From Oceanithermus profundus DSM 14977 (lineage in GTDB: Bacteria > Deinococcota > Deinococci > Deinococcales > Marinithermaceae), in the NCBI RefSeq assembly GCF_000183745.1, contig NC_014761.1, positions 186,001 through 250,000 on the forward strand: a stretch of 64,000 nucleotides of DNA. The letters run 5' to 3'. A program made the translations under genes and the position numbers. The notes under the pieces are model-generated. The model searched no databases. It was not told the origin of the DNA and worked only from the letters and a program-made list of their open reading frames with translations. Shown here piece after piece: positions 32,241 to 42,173 of this stretch; positions within the stretch are counted from its first letter, which is position 1; every line of letters begins with the position of its first letter.

Positions 32241-32270
32241 TTGAGCCCCGGTGCGGAATATACGTAGAAT
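32241..32270 (+). promoter_or_regulatory. promoter of dctPQM
   Basis: TTGAGC (32241-32246), 18-nt spacer, TAGAAT (32265-32270). Predicted start about 32277, leaving a ~35-nt leader with SD GCGGAGGTGA before ATG 32311. Confidence 0.6.
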
Positions 32271-32310
32271 ACCTCGTGTAGGTATAACTTTTGCAGCGGA
32301 GGTGAAGCAC

Positions 32311-33294
32311 ATGTTCAAGCGAATCAGCATCCTGGTAGGAGCCCTCGCCCTGGCCGCGCTGGCGCCCATGGCGCTGGCGGTCAAGCCCGTCACCATCAAG
32401 TTCTCCTTCGTCACCACGTTGAACACGCCCAAGGGCAAGGCGGCCCAGGCCTTCAAAGAGTACGTGGAGAAGGCGTCGGGCGGGGCCATGAAGGTCGAGC
32501 TCTACCCCTCGAGCCAGCTGTATAAAGATAACGCCGAAGGCCTGAACGCGCTTATTTTCAACAACATCCAGCTGCTCGTACCCTCGGCCACCAAACTCAA
32601 GGGCTACAACCCGGCCTTCCAGTTCGTGGACATGCCCTACCTGTTCCGCGACAACGACCACTTCAAGAAGTTCACCCAGTCGGACGCGGCGCAGAAGCTG
32701 CTCACCAGCCTCGAGAAAGCCGGCCTCGTGGGTCTGGGCTTCTGGCCCAACGGCTTCAAGCACTTCACCGCCAACAAGCCGCTGCGCCGGCCCGCGGACT
32801 TCAAGGGGCTCAAGTTCCGCACCCAGACCTCGGGCGTGCTCGAGGCGCAGATGAAGGCGCTGGGCGCCACCGCCGTGCCCCTGGCCTTCTCCGAGGTCTA
32901 CCAGGCGCTGCAGCAGGGCGTGGTGGACGGCCAGGAGAACACCCTGTCGAACATCTACACCCAGCGCTACTACGAAGTCCAGAAGTACCTCTCGCTCACG
33001 GGCCACGGCCGCCTCGACTACGTGGTGATCACCAACAAGATCTTCCTGAACAGCCTCGACCCCGAGCAGAAGAAGATCTTCATGGACGGCATCGCCCACG
33101 CCAACGACGTGGCCTTCGAGGAGGCCGTCAAGCTGAACGCCGACGCGCTGGCCAAGCTGAGCGAGCTCATGGAGGTCGTCAAGCTCACCGACGAAGACCG
33201 CGCGGCCATGGAAGCGGCCATGAAGCCGGTCTACGACGAGTACGGACCCAAGGTGGGCTGGGACCTGATCAACGCCATCAAGGCCCTCAAGTAG
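32311..33294 (+). CDS. dctP: TRAP transporter solute-binding protein DctP
   Basis: 327 residues. Signal peptide ending PMALA, then a TRAP binding protein: KFSFVTTLNTPKGKAAQAFKEYVEKASGGAMKVELYPSSQLY, GLKFRTQTSGVLEAQMKALGATAVPLAFSEVYQALQQGVVDGQEN. The Arg of KFRTQ is the usual carboxylate-binding Arg, so the ligand is probably an organic acid. Start chosen at 32311 because of the SD; the longer frame to 32251 overlaps the promoter. Confidence 0.92.
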   Translation: MFKRISILVGALALAALAPMALAVKPVTIKFSFVTTLNTPKGKAAQAFKEYVEKASGGAMKVELYPSSQLYKDNAEGLNALIFNNIQLLVPSATKLKGYNPAFQFVDMPYLFRDNDHFKKFTQSDAAQKLLTSLEKAGLVGLGFWPNGFKHFTANKPLRRPADFKGLKFRTQTSGVLEAQMKALGATAVPLAFSEVYQALQQGVVDGQENTLSNIYTQRYYEVQKYLSLTGHGRLDYVVITNKIFLNSLDPEQKKIFMDGIAHANDVAFEEAVKLNADALAKLSELMEVVKLTDEDRAAMEAAMKPVYDEYGPKVGWDLINAIKALK

Positions 33295-33323
33295 TCCGCG
33301 GTCCCTAGGTCGTTGGAATGCAC

Positions 33324-33345
33324 GCCGGGGGGCCCGCCCCCCGGC
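33324..33345 (+). other. intercistronic hairpin between dctP and dctQ
   Basis: Arms GCCGGGGGG (33324-33332) and CCCCCCGGC (33337-33345), loop CCCG. Such hairpins after binding-protein genes often stabilise the upstream message or attenuate read-through, giving more DctP than membrane subunits. Confidence 0.6.
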
Positions 33346-33366
33346 GCTCCATCCAGGAGGTGGAGC

Positions 33367-33948
33367 ATGGTAAGCACGCCCGAACTCATGGCCTGGACCG
33401 CGGTCGTCACCGCCACGATGCTCGCCCTGGCCTGGCTGGCGGAACGGTGGCCCCTCCTCAAAGCGGCGATCGCCGCGATCGAAGACGTGCTCTCGGCCGT
33501 GTACCTCACCGCAGGCCTCTCCGTGGTCATGATCAGCGTCGTCACCCGTTACGTGTTCAACAACCCGCTGGGCTGGGCCGATGAGTTCGCCCGCGTCTTC
33601 GTGGCCTGGGGGGCGATGTTTGGTTTTTCGGTGGCCCTTCGCGAACGGCGCCACATCGGCGTGGACCTGCTCTACACGGCGGTTAGCGATCGCGTCAAGC
33701 ACGGCATGGACCTGCTGGCCAACTTCATCGGCCTGGTCTTCGCCGCCTTCATGTCCGTCACGGGCTGGAAGCTCGTTGTCTTCCTCAAGACGCTGGGCCT
33801 CAAGTCGATCTACACCGACATCCCCGAGTGGATCCTGCAGCTGATCATTCCCCTGGGCTTCCTGCTCTTTGCCCTGCAGTTCGCCATCAACCTGTTCGAC
33901 GTGCTGCGCGGGCGCGAGCCGATTCACGAGGAGGTGGCGGGCGTATGA
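33367..33948 (+). CDS. dctQ: TRAP transporter small membrane subunit DctQ
   Basis: 193 residues. Four helices with the family motif VTRYVFNNPLGWADEFARVFVAWGAMFGFSVALRERRHIGVDLL. Pairs with DctM to drive Na+-coupled uptake of the DctP ligand. ATG 33367 follows CAGGAGGTGG. The stop overlaps dctM by ATGA. Confidence 0.9.
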   Translation: MVSTPELMAWTAVVTATMLALAWLAERWPLLKAAIAAIEDVLSAVYLTAGLSVVMISVVTRYVFNNPLGWADEFARVFVAWGAMFGFSVALRERRHIGVDLLYTAVSDRVKHGMDLLANFIGLVFAAFMSVTGWKLVVFLKTLGLKSIYTDIPEWILQLIIPLGFLLFALQFAINLFDVLRGREPIHEEVAGV

Positions 33949-35234
33949 GCGTGGGCCTTGCGATGACCATCCTGTTCGGCACCTTCGTCGTCCTGCTGCT
34001 CGTGCGCGTGCCCATCGGCGTTTCGCTCGCCGTTGCGAGCCTGATCACGTTCTGGATCCAGGGCGACTTCAACATCCTGCAAGCGGCCTCGCGCATGTTC
34101 GAGGGCATCAACTCCTTCGCCCTCCTCGCCATCCCCGGCTTCGTCTTCACCGGGGTGGTGATGGCCCGCGGGGGCATCGCCAAGTACCTGGTGGAAGCGG
34201 TGCGCGCCTGGGTGGGGCACCTTCCCGGCGGCCTTTCGGTGGTCGTCGTCGTCTCCTCGATGATCTTCGCGGCCATCTCGGGTTCCTCGCCCGCCACCGC
34301 GGCCGCGATCGGGTCGGTGACCATCCCCGCCATGATCCAGAACGGCTACTCCAAGCGCTACGCCATGGGCTTGGTGGCCACCTCGGGCACGCTGGGCATC
34401 CTGATCCCGCCCAGCATCACGATGATCATCTACGGGATCACCACCGACCAGTCCATTGGCAAGCTCTTCATCGCCGGCATCATTCCCGGCCTCCTGCTGG
34501 GGGGCAGCCTCATCGTCTTTGCCATCTGGTACGCCATCAAGAACGACTACGGCCGGCTGCCCCGGGCGGGCTGGTCCGAGCGCTGGCGGGCGCTCTTCGT
34601 GGCGTTGCCGGGGGCCTTCCTGCCCTTCCTGATCATGGGCACGATCTACAGCGGCATCGCCACCCCGACCGAGTCGTCGGTGATCGCCCTCTTCTACGCG
34701 GTGCTCGTGAGCCTCTTCATCTACCGCGAGACCACCTGGCGCGACTGGATCGAGATCGTGCGCGAGAGCGTGAGCATCACCTCGATGATCTACCTCATCG
34801 TGGCCGCGGCCATGCTCTTCTCGCTCTACATGACGCAGAAGCAGGTGCCGCAGCTGACCGCGGAGTGGATCGCCGCCACGGGGATGGGCCGTTACGCGGT
34901 CTTCGCCGTCACCTCGGGCATGTTCATCATCCTGGGCATGTTCCTCGAGGCCGTTTCGATCATCCTGATCACGCTGCCGGTGCTCCAGCCGATCCTGGAG
35001 ACCGTGGGCATCGACCTGATCCACTTCGCCGTGGTGATGACGATCAGCATGGAGCTCGCCATGATCACGCCGCCGGTGGGGCTCAACCTCTTCGTCATCT
35101 CGGGCATCACCCGCGCCCCGCTGGGCGAGGTGGTGCGCGGGGTGATCCCCTTCTACTCGGTGCTCCTCTTCGTGCTGGTGTTGCTCATCTTCTTCCCCGA
35201 GCTCAGCCTCTGGCTGCCGGGCTTGATGAAGTGA
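33945..35234 (+). CDS. dctM: TRAP transporter large permease DctM
   Basis: 429 residues, about 12 helices. Typical DctM features: RVPIGVSLAVASL, PGFVFTGVVMARGGIAKYLVE, AAISGSSPATAAAIGSVTIPAM, GTLGILIPPSITMIIYG, TPPVGLNLFVISG. Forms the conducting subunit with DctQ. Translationally coupled to dctQ. A strong terminator follows. Confidence 0.94.
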   Translation: MSVGLAMTILFGTFVVLLLVRVPIGVSLAVASLITFWIQGDFNILQAASRMFEGINSFALLAIPGFVFTGVVMARGGIAKYLVEAVRAWVGHLPGGLSVVVVVSSMIFAAISGSSPATAAAIGSVTIPAMIQNGYSKRYAMGLVATSGTLGILIPPSITMIIYGITTDQSIGKLFIAGIIPGLLLGGSLIVFAIWYAIKNDYGRLPRAGWSERWRALFVALPGAFLPFLIMGTIYSGIATPTESSVIALFYAVLVSLFIYRETTWRDWIEIVRESVSITSMIYLIVAAAMLFSLYMTQKQVPQLTAEWIAATGMGRYAVFAVTSGMFIILGMFLEAVSIILITLPVLQPILETVGIDLIHFAVVMTISMELAMITPPVGLNLFVISGITRAPLGEVVRGVIPFYSVLLFVLVLLIFFPELSLWLPGLMK

Positions 35235-35250
35235 CGCCGCAACCGTTGGG

Positions 35251-35277
35251 CGCCCGGGCGACCGCCCGGGCGTTTTT
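35251..35277 (+). terminator. intrinsic terminator of dctPQM
   Basis: Arms CGCCCGGGCG (35251-35260) and CGCCCGGGCG (35263-35272) followed by TTTTT (35273-35277), 17 bp after the dctM stop. Confidence 0.85.
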
Positions 35278-35326
35278 CTCGTGGGCGCCCGCGGGGCGCC
35301 GCGGCCGGGGCGGCGCGGCGGGTTCG

Positions 35327-36226
35327 TCAGGCGCGCGGATCGCCCTCGGGTTCCGCCACGAGCCGCCGCGCCACCGCCTCGAGGGCGCGCGGCTCCAGCG
35401 GGGCCGCGGCGAACTCCGGAAGCTCGCGCACGGGAACCGGGCTTTCCTCGCGCCAGCGCCGCGCCCAGCGGCGCTGCTCGCGCGCCTTGGCCTCGTAGAA
35501 GGCGCAGCCGGGGCAGGCGTCTTCGGGCAGCACCCGGTTCAGCACCGCGCGTTCCAGTGCGATCCCGAAGCGGTCCAGCGCCGCCATCAGCTCGAGCCCC
35601 TGCACCACCGGCAACCGCTCGGGCTGGGCCACCACCCAGGCGCGCGTGCGCTCACGCAGCATCGCCAGGATGCGGCCGGTAAGTGCGCGCCAGCCTTCGA
35701 TCAGCGGGGTGGGGTCGGCGCCCTTCAGGTAGCCCTGCAGCTTCAGGTAGAGGCGGTGGGCCTGGGTGAGGTGGTCGTAGAACAGCGCCTGGGCCTCCAA
35801 AAGCGCCAGCGTGCCCGCGGTGGGGGCGGCGTCCCAGACGACCCGGTCGTAGCGCCCCGAGTCGAGGGCGTCGAGCAGGTAGCTGAGCAGGAACTCCTCC
35901 TCGAGGCCGGGCACGCCCTCGAGGTAGTCGAGGACGTCGCGCTCCACCGGCAGCAGGCTGCGGAGCACCCGGTAGACCTCCTCGCCGAAACGTTCGCGCC
36001 AGCGTGCCAGCACCGCGCGCCGCGTCAGCTCGACGACCTCGAGCCCCGGCGCGACCTCGCGCACCTCGTCGCCCACGCCCGGGAAGATCTGCCCCAGCGC
36101 CCCGGTGGGGTCGGTGGAGACGAGCAGCACCCGCTCGCCGCGCCCGGCCGCGTGGAGCGCCAGGGCGCTAGCCACCGTGGTCTTGCCCACACCGCCCTTG
36201 CCCGCCACCAGGCGCACCGTCGCCAT
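35327..36226 (-). CDS. ArsA/GET3-family ATPase
   Basis: 299 residues. Deviant Walker A GKGGVGKTT at the N-terminus, VSTDPTGALGQIF (switch I Asp), WDAAPTAGTLALL (switch II), and a late CPGCAFYEAK, the Cys pair that in GET3-like proteins binds zinc. No arsB or arsR is nearby, so an anion pump role is unlikely; a targeting or metallochaperone role is possible. TACGCT (complement of 36233-36238) lies 6 nt before the ATG. Divergent from the zincin gene 44 bp away. Confidence 0.82.
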   Translation of the reverse strand: MATVRLVAGKGGVGKTTVASALALHAAGRGERVLLVSTDPTGALGQIFPGVGDEVREVAPGLEVVELTRRAVLARWRERFGEEVYRVLRSLLPVERDVLDYLEGVPGLEEEFLLSYLLDALDSGRYDRVVWDAAPTAGTLALLEAQALFYDHLTQAHRLYLKLQGYLKGADPTPLIEGWRALTGRILAMLRERTRAWVVAQPERLPVVQGLELMAALDRFGIALERAVLNRVLPEDACPGCAFYEAKAREQRRWARRWREESPVPVRELPEFAAAPLEPRALEAVARRLVAEPEGDPRA

Positions 36227-36270
36227 GCCCCCAGCGTACTTCTCAGGCGCGCCTCCGGTAACCTGGAAGC

Positions 36271-36657
36271 GTGACCTACGAGGCGTTCGTGGATCTGGTG
36301 ACCCGGCTCTGGGACGAGATCCCCGAGGAGTTCAAGGTCGAGCTGCAGGGGGTGCACGTGCTGCCGCAGCTCAAAGAGGACCCCAGCGGCCTGCCCGGGG
36401 TGGTGCGGCTCGGCGAGTACACCGACCCCGGCCCGCCTTCGGTCTTCGCCGGGCACGTACACCTGGGCCGCCACATTGCGCTCTACTACGGCTCCTTCGC
36501 CGAGATCGCCCGCCACGACCCCGGCTTCGACTGGGAGGCGGAGACCTGGGAGACCCTGCTCCACGAGCTGCGCCACCACGTCGAGAGCCTGGCCTGGCGC
36601 GACGACCTGATCCAGGAGGACGTGCGCCGGCTCGAGGCCCTGAAGCGGCGGCGCTAG
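36271..36657 (+). CDS. small zincin-like metallopeptidase family protein
   Basis: 128 residues. LLHELRHHVESLAWRDDL contains the HExxH zinc motif and a following acidic residue; MTYEAFVDLVTRLWDEIPEEF and HIALYYGSFAEIAR fit the PF06262 (DUF1025) family of minimal zincins. Target unknown. GTG start 6 nt after TAACCT (36259-36264). The stop overlaps the convergent TauE gene by 4 bp. Confidence 0.8.
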   Translation: MTYEAFVDLVTRLWDEIPEEFKVELQGVHVLPQLKEDPSGLPGVVRLGEYTDPGPPSVFAGHVHLGRHIALYYGSFAEIARHDPGFDWEAETWETLLHELRHHVESLAWRDDLIQEDVRRLEALKRRR

Positions 36658-37382
36658 AAGACCCCCATCAACCGCAACGCCACCGGAACGAGCAGCAACG
36701 AGACGAGCCGCACCTGCCCCCGCCGGGGCAGCCGCTCGAAGAGCCATGCGCCCAGGAAGAGGCCCGCGAGCGTCCCCGGAAGCGTCAGCAAAGCCAGCCG
36801 CGCCAGCGGCCAGGTCAGCAGCCCCGCCTGCCAGTTGGCCAGCGTCCAGGCGAGCGTCCCCAGGCCGAAGGCGCTGGTGAAGAGGGCGCGCATCGCCGCA
36901 GGCGGGTAGCGGAGCGGCAGGTAGACGAAGAGCGGCAGCGCCCCCGCCCCCAGCGCCCCCACGATGAGGCCGCCCGAGAGCATCACCAGACCGAGCCGGA
37001 CCAGCTCGGCGACGTCCGCGGGCGGCGCGGTCTCGGGGCTGGGCAGCCGCACCAGGCTCCACAGCGCGAAGACGAGCAGCACCAGCCCCAGGGCGAACTT
37101 GAGCCGGGCTTCCGGAAGCGCGACGAGCAGGCGGGTGCCCAGCACCAGCCCCAGCGCGTAGGCGGCCGCGGCGGGCAGGTCGCGCCGGGGCGCGAGCCCC
37201 CTGCGCACCAGCCAGAGCATGGGCAGGTTGGCGAGGAAGAGCAGGAAGGCGGTGTAGGGCACCACCTGGCGCAGGGGCCAGAAGAGGCCGAGCACCGGCA
37301 CGATGAAGAGGGCGGGGCCGAACCCCGCCAGCCCCTTGACCGCGAAGGCGAAGATAGCGAGCAGGTTGAGCCCCAGCGGCAC
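36654..37382 (-). CDS. TauE/SafE-family membrane transporter
   Basis: 242 residues, about eight helices in two similar halves: AVKGLAGFGPALFIVPVLGLF and GGLIVGALGAGALPLFVYLPLR carry the family's G-x-G-x-G pattern. Such proteins export sulfite or other organosulfur anions; the substrate here is unknown. GTG start 3 bp after the phosphatase stop, so both are one transcript. Confidence 0.83.
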   Translation of the reverse strand: MPLGLNLLAIFAFAVKGLAGFGPALFIVPVLGLFWPLRQVVPYTAFLLFLANLPMLWLVRRGLAPRRDLPAAAAYALGLVLGTRLLVALPEARLKFALGLVLLVFALWSLVRLPSPETAPPADVAELVRLGLVMLSGGLIVGALGAGALPLFVYLPLRYPPAAMRALFTSAFGLGTLAWTLANWQAGLLTWPLARLALLTLPGTLAGLFLGAWLFERLPRRGQVRLVSLLLVPVALRLMGVF

Positions 37383-37385
37383 GGT

Positions 37386-38012
37386 TCAACCGTCCAGGTC
37401 CCAGCCGGCTTCCAGGTGGGCCGCGTCGCCGACGGTGTGCACGAAGCCCCCACCCGCCGCCCCTTCGGGGAAGTGCAGCCGGGTGATCGAGGTGTTCTCG
37501 AGCCGGATGCGCCAGGGCACCGCGCTTTGCGCCTCCAGCACCCCCAGCACCGCGGCGCGGATCGCCCCGCCGTGGGAGACGACTAGGTGCCGCCCATCGC
37601 CGAGCTCGTTCAAGAAGGCCCAGACGCGGTCGTAGAGCTCGGCCAGGGTCTCGCCGCCGGGAAAGCGGGTGTGCCAGGGGTCCTCCTGCGAGCGGGCCAC
37701 GTAGTCCGCGAAGCGGGCCTGCACCTCCGGGCGGGTGAGGCCGGCCAGCTCGCCCACGCAGACCTCGCGCAGCCGCCGGTCGGGGCGCACGCCGAGGCCC
37801 AGGCGCTCCGCGACGATGCGCGCGGTCTCGAGCGCGCGGCTGAGGTCGGAGGCGTGGAGCGTCGTCCAGGTGAGGTCCAGCCGCGCCAGCCGCTCGGCGA
37901 GCCGCCGCGCCTGCGCCCGACCCTCGGGGGCCAGGGGCACGTCGCGCTGCCCCTGCCAGATGCCGTTTTGGTTGTGGGCGGTGACGCCGTGGCGCACGAG
38001 CCAGACTTCCAC
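37386..38012 (-). CDS. histidine phosphatase (phosphoglycerate-mutase-like)
   Basis: 208 residues. VRHGVTAHN (RHG), second His in VVSHGGAIRAAV, and acidic FPGGETLAELYDRV. Could be a CobC-type alpha-ribazole phosphatase or a broad phosphatase; no cobalamin genes are adjacent. GTG start lies 6 nt after TAGGGT (complement of 38019-38024), predicting a leaderless message. Divergent from the amidase, 35 bp away. Confidence 0.82.
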   Translation of the reverse strand: MEVWLVRHGVTAHNQNGIWQGQRDVPLAPEGRAQARRLAERLARLDLTWTTLHASDLSRALETARIVAERLGLGVRPDRRLREVCVGELAGLTRPEVQARFADYVARSQEDPWHTRFPGGETLAELYDRVWAFLNELGDGRHLVVSHGGAIRAAVLGVLEAQSAVPWRIRLENTSITRLHFPEGAAGGGFVHTVGDAAHLEAGWDLDG

Positions 38013-38047
38013 CCCTCCACCCTAACACCGCCCGGTAGACTGGGGCC

Positions 38048-39369
38048 GTGGAGACCGCCGCCGACCTCGTGCGGGACTACGCCCGCGGCGTCCGCGACCC
38101 CGTTCGCGAGACCGAGCGCGTCCTCGAGCGGCTCGAGCCCGGTCCGGCGGTGGCGGCGCGAACCGAAAGGCGCGCCCTGGCCGCCGCGCACAAGAGCGCG
38201 GAGCGCTACGCCGCCGGGCGGCCGCTGGGGCCTGTCGACGGCGTGCCCGTCCTCGTAAAGGACCTCCTGGACGTCACCGGAACGGTCACCGCGGCCGGTT
38301 CCGCGGTGCTCGCGCGGCTGCGCCCGCCGGCGGCCAGCGACGCCCCCGCGGTGCGGAACCTCCAGCGGGCGGGCGCGGTCGTCGTGGGCAAGAGCCAGCT
38401 CAACGAGCTCGCCTTCTCGGGCCTCGGCCTGAACCCCCACTTCGGCACGCCCCAAAACGCCCTGAACCCCGACTGGGTGCCGGGCGGGTCGTCCTCGGGC
38501 TCGGCGGTCGCGGTGGCGCGCGGCCTCGTGCCGCTGGCCGTGGGCACCGACACCGGCGGCTCGGTCCGCATCCCCGCGGCCTTCAACGGCCTCGTGGGCT
38601 TCAAACCCAGCTGGGGCCGGATCTCCACCCGCGGGGTGACGCCGCTGGCGGTGAGCCTCGACACCGTGGGTCCGCTCGCGCGCCGCGTCGAGGACGCCTG
38701 GGCCTTCTTCCTCGCCCTCGCGGGCGAACCCCACCGGCCGCTTGCCCGGCCCTCCGGCCCGCCGCGGCTGCTCGTTCCCGCCGACCTCCTCGAGCGGGCG
38801 CGGCCCGAGGTGCAGGGCGCCTTCGAGCGCGCGCTCGCGCGGCTCGAGGCGGCGGGCGCAAGGCTCGAGCGGCGGCCGCTTCCCGGCCTCGCGGAGGTCT
38901 ACGACCTCTACCGCCGCTACGGCGCGCTGGCGGCGCACGAGGCCTACGCGCGCTGGCGCGGCCTGATCGCCGAGCACGGGGCGGCCATGGACCCGCGGGT
39001 GGTGCGGCGGGTGCTGGCCGTGGCCGAGCGCCCGAGCGTCCACCACGTGCAGCTCAGGCGCGAACGCGCCCGGCGGGTGCCCGCGTTCTGGGCCGGACTG
39101 CGGGGCACGGACGCCCTGGTCCTGCCCACCGCGCCGGTGCCGCCGCCGCTCCTGGCCGAGGTGGAGGCCTCCGAGGAGGCCTTCTTCCGGGCCAACGACC
39201 GGGTGCTCGCCTACACGATGCTCTTCAACTTCTACGCCGGCCCGGCGGTGAGCCTGCCCCTCGCCCCCGGCCTGGGCCTGATGCTGGCCGCCGCCCCCGG
39301 CCGCGACGCCGCGCTGTTCGCGCTCGCGCGCTGGGTGGAGGCGCAGGGCGCCTTGGGTACGATGGACGC

Positions 39370-39373
<4 letters not shown>
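38048..39373 (+). CDS. amidase (amidase-signature family)
   Basis: 441 residues. Full catalytic triad context: Lys in [12 protein letters not shown], Ser-rich [37 protein letters not shown] with the cis-Ser and the nucleophile. Similar to GatA but lacks a GatB/GatC neighbour and has an unusual short N-terminus, so a general amide hydrolase is likelier. GTG start 6 nt after TAGACT (38036-38041). Overlaps ltaE by 4 bp. Confidence 0.85.
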
Positions 39374-40383
<1,010 letters not shown>

Positions 40384-40420
40384 CCCCCGATGCCGTCGGA
40401 TGCTGTACTATGAGTAAGAC

Positions 40421-40921
40421 ATGGCAATTCGCGTAGGAATTTTAACGGTATCGGACCGCAGCTCCCGCGGGGAGCGGGCCGACACGACCCACCAGGCGAT
40501 CCGCGAGGCGCTCGCGAGCGGGCCCTACGAGGTGGTCGCCTACGAGGTCGTGCCCGACGAGGTGGCCCAGATCCGCCGGGTGCTGCGTCTGTGGGCCGAC
40601 CGCGACAGCCTCGACCTGATCCTTACCAACGGCGGCACGGGGCTGGCGCTGCGCGACCACACGCCCGAGGCCACCCTGGAGGTGGTGGACCGGCAGGTGC
40701 CGGGCCTCGCCGAGCTGGTGCGCAGCGAAGGGGTGAAGAAGACCCCGATGGCCGCGCTCTCGCGCGGGGTCGCGGGGGTGCGCGGCTCGACGCTGATCAT
40801 CAACCTGCCGGGCAGCCCCAAGGGGGCCCGCGAGTCGGTGGAGGCGCTGCTCGAAATCCTGCCTCACGCGGTCGAGCAGGTGAGCGGGCGCAGCGTGCCG
40901 GGGGGCCACGAACACACCTAG
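40421..40921 (+). CDS. mogA: molybdopterin adenylyltransferase, MogA/MoaB family
   Basis: 166 residues. ILTVSDRSSRGERAD, LILTNGGTGLALRDHTPEATLEV and INLPGSPKGARESVEALLEILPHAV are the MPT-binding and adenylylation motifs. Adenylylates molybdopterin before metal insertion, serving the Mo/W enzymes in this window. TACTAT (40406-40411) lies 9 nt before the ATG. Confidence 0.9.
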   Translation: MAIRVGILTVSDRSSRGERADTTHQAIREALASGPYEVVAYEVVPDEVAQIRRVLRLWADRDSLDLILTNGGTGLALRDHTPEATLEVVDRQVPGLAELVRSEGVKKTPMAALSRGVAGVRGSTLIINLPGSPKGARESVEALLEILPHAVEQVSGRSVPGGHEHT

Positions 40922-40940
40922 CCCGTATAAAATAGGGCGC

Positions 40941-42107
40941 ATGACGTCACCCAACCGTTGGGCCAGCCAGCGGGTTCGGGCGATGCCCGAGTCCGTTTTC
41001 CTCTTGATGGACCGCGCCAAGAGCGCCGCGCGCGCCCAGGGCAAGCGCGTCATCGACCTTTCCATCGGCGCCTCCGACCTCCCGGTACCGGGCGAACTGA
41101 TCGCCGAGCTGGAGAGCGCGGCGCGCGACCCCGCCACCTGGGGGTACTGCCTCAAGAGCTGCACGATGCGCTTTCTGGAGGAGGCGACCCGCTGGTACGC
41201 GGGCCGGTTCGGCCTGGAGCTCGACCCCTCCACCCAGGCGCTCAGCCTGATCGGCAGTCAGGAAGGCCTGGCGCACCTGCTCCTCGCGGTGGCCGACCCC
41301 GGCGACGCGGTGCTGATTCCCGAGGTGGCCTACCCCAGCTACTGGGGCGCCGCGGCGCTGGCGGGGCTCGAGGCCGTGCCCCTGAAGCTGGGCGAGGACC
41401 TGCTTCCGGTCTTCGAGGAACTGGACCCGGGGGTGCTCGAGCGGGCCCGGGTGATCGTGCTCAACTACCCCAACAACCCCACCGCGGCGCTCGCGGACCG
41501 CGCCTTCTGGGCGCGCGCCCTCGCCTTCGCCGAGGCGCACGACCTGCTGATCGTGCACGACAACCCCTACATCGACATGGTCTACGAAGGGGAGGCCGTC
41601 AGTCCGCTGGTGCTCGAGGGGGCGCTCGAGCGCACCGTCGAGCTCTTCAGCTTTTCCAAGAGCTTCCACATGGGCGGTTTCCGGCTGGGCTTCGCCCTGG
41701 GCAACGCCGAGGCCATCGCCGCTTTGGAGGCGGCCAAGGCCCCGGTGGACTTCAACCAGTACCTGGGCATCCAGCGGATGGGCATCGCCGCGCTGCGGCT
41801 CCCCCCCGACCGGGTGCTGCGCGACGTGCAGGTCTTCCGCAGCCGCCGCGACGCCCTGGTGGAGGCCATGCAGGGCTGCGGTGTGCCGGTCAGCCGCCCC
41901 AAGGCGAGCATGTACCTCTGGCTCAAGCTGCCCGAGGGCATGGACGACGTGCGCTTCGCCCTGCGCGCGGTCGAGCACGCCGGGGTGGCGCTGGCGCCGG
42001 GCCGCGGCTTCGGCCCCGGCGGGCACGGTTACGTCCGCTTCGCCCTGGTGCAGCCGCCCGAGGTGCTCGCCGAGGCCGGACGCCGCATCGCGGCCCTGCT
42101 CGACTAG
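40941..42107 (+). CDS. class I/II PLP aminotransferase
   Basis: 388 residues. VLNYPNNPTAAL, HDNPYIDMVYEG and FSFSKSFHMGGFRLGF (PLP Lys) are diagnostic; the layout resembles LL-diaminopimelate/aspartate-type aminotransferases, but the substrate is uncertain. TAAAAT (40928-40933) is 7 nt before the ATG: leaderless. Confidence 0.85.
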   Translation: MTSPNRWASQRVRAMPESVFLLMDRAKSAARAQGKRVIDLSIGASDLPVPGELIAELESAARDPATWGYCLKSCTMRFLEEATRWYAGRFGLELDPSTQALSLIGSQEGLAHLLLAVADPGDAVLIPEVAYPSYWGAAALAGLEAVPLKLGEDLLPVFEELDPGVLERARVIVLNYPNNPTAALADRAFWARALAFAEAHDLLIVHDNPYIDMVYEGEAVSPLVLEGALERTVELFSFSKSFHMGGFRLGFALGNAEAIAALEAAKAPVDFNQYLGIQRMGIAALRLPPDRVLRDVQVFRSRRDALVEAMQGCGVPVSRPKASMYLWLKLPEGMDDVRFALRAVEHAGVALAPGRGFGPGGHGYVRFALVQPPEVLAEAGRRIAALLD

Positions 42108-42173
42108 CCCCGCTCCGCGCGGCCGCGGGGCGGGCGCCGGGCTGGGCGCCCCGGCACCGGGTAGAATCCGTTC

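Noticed and set aside
35327-36226. Arsenite pump ATPase (ArsA proper)
   Set aside because: A single ATPase domain and no arsB, arsR or arsC nearby; only family-level ArsA/GET3 is supported.
37386-38012. Glycolytic phosphoglycerate mutase (GpmA)
   Set aside because: Length and motifs fit the broader histidine phosphatase group; the window already holds apgM for glycolysis.
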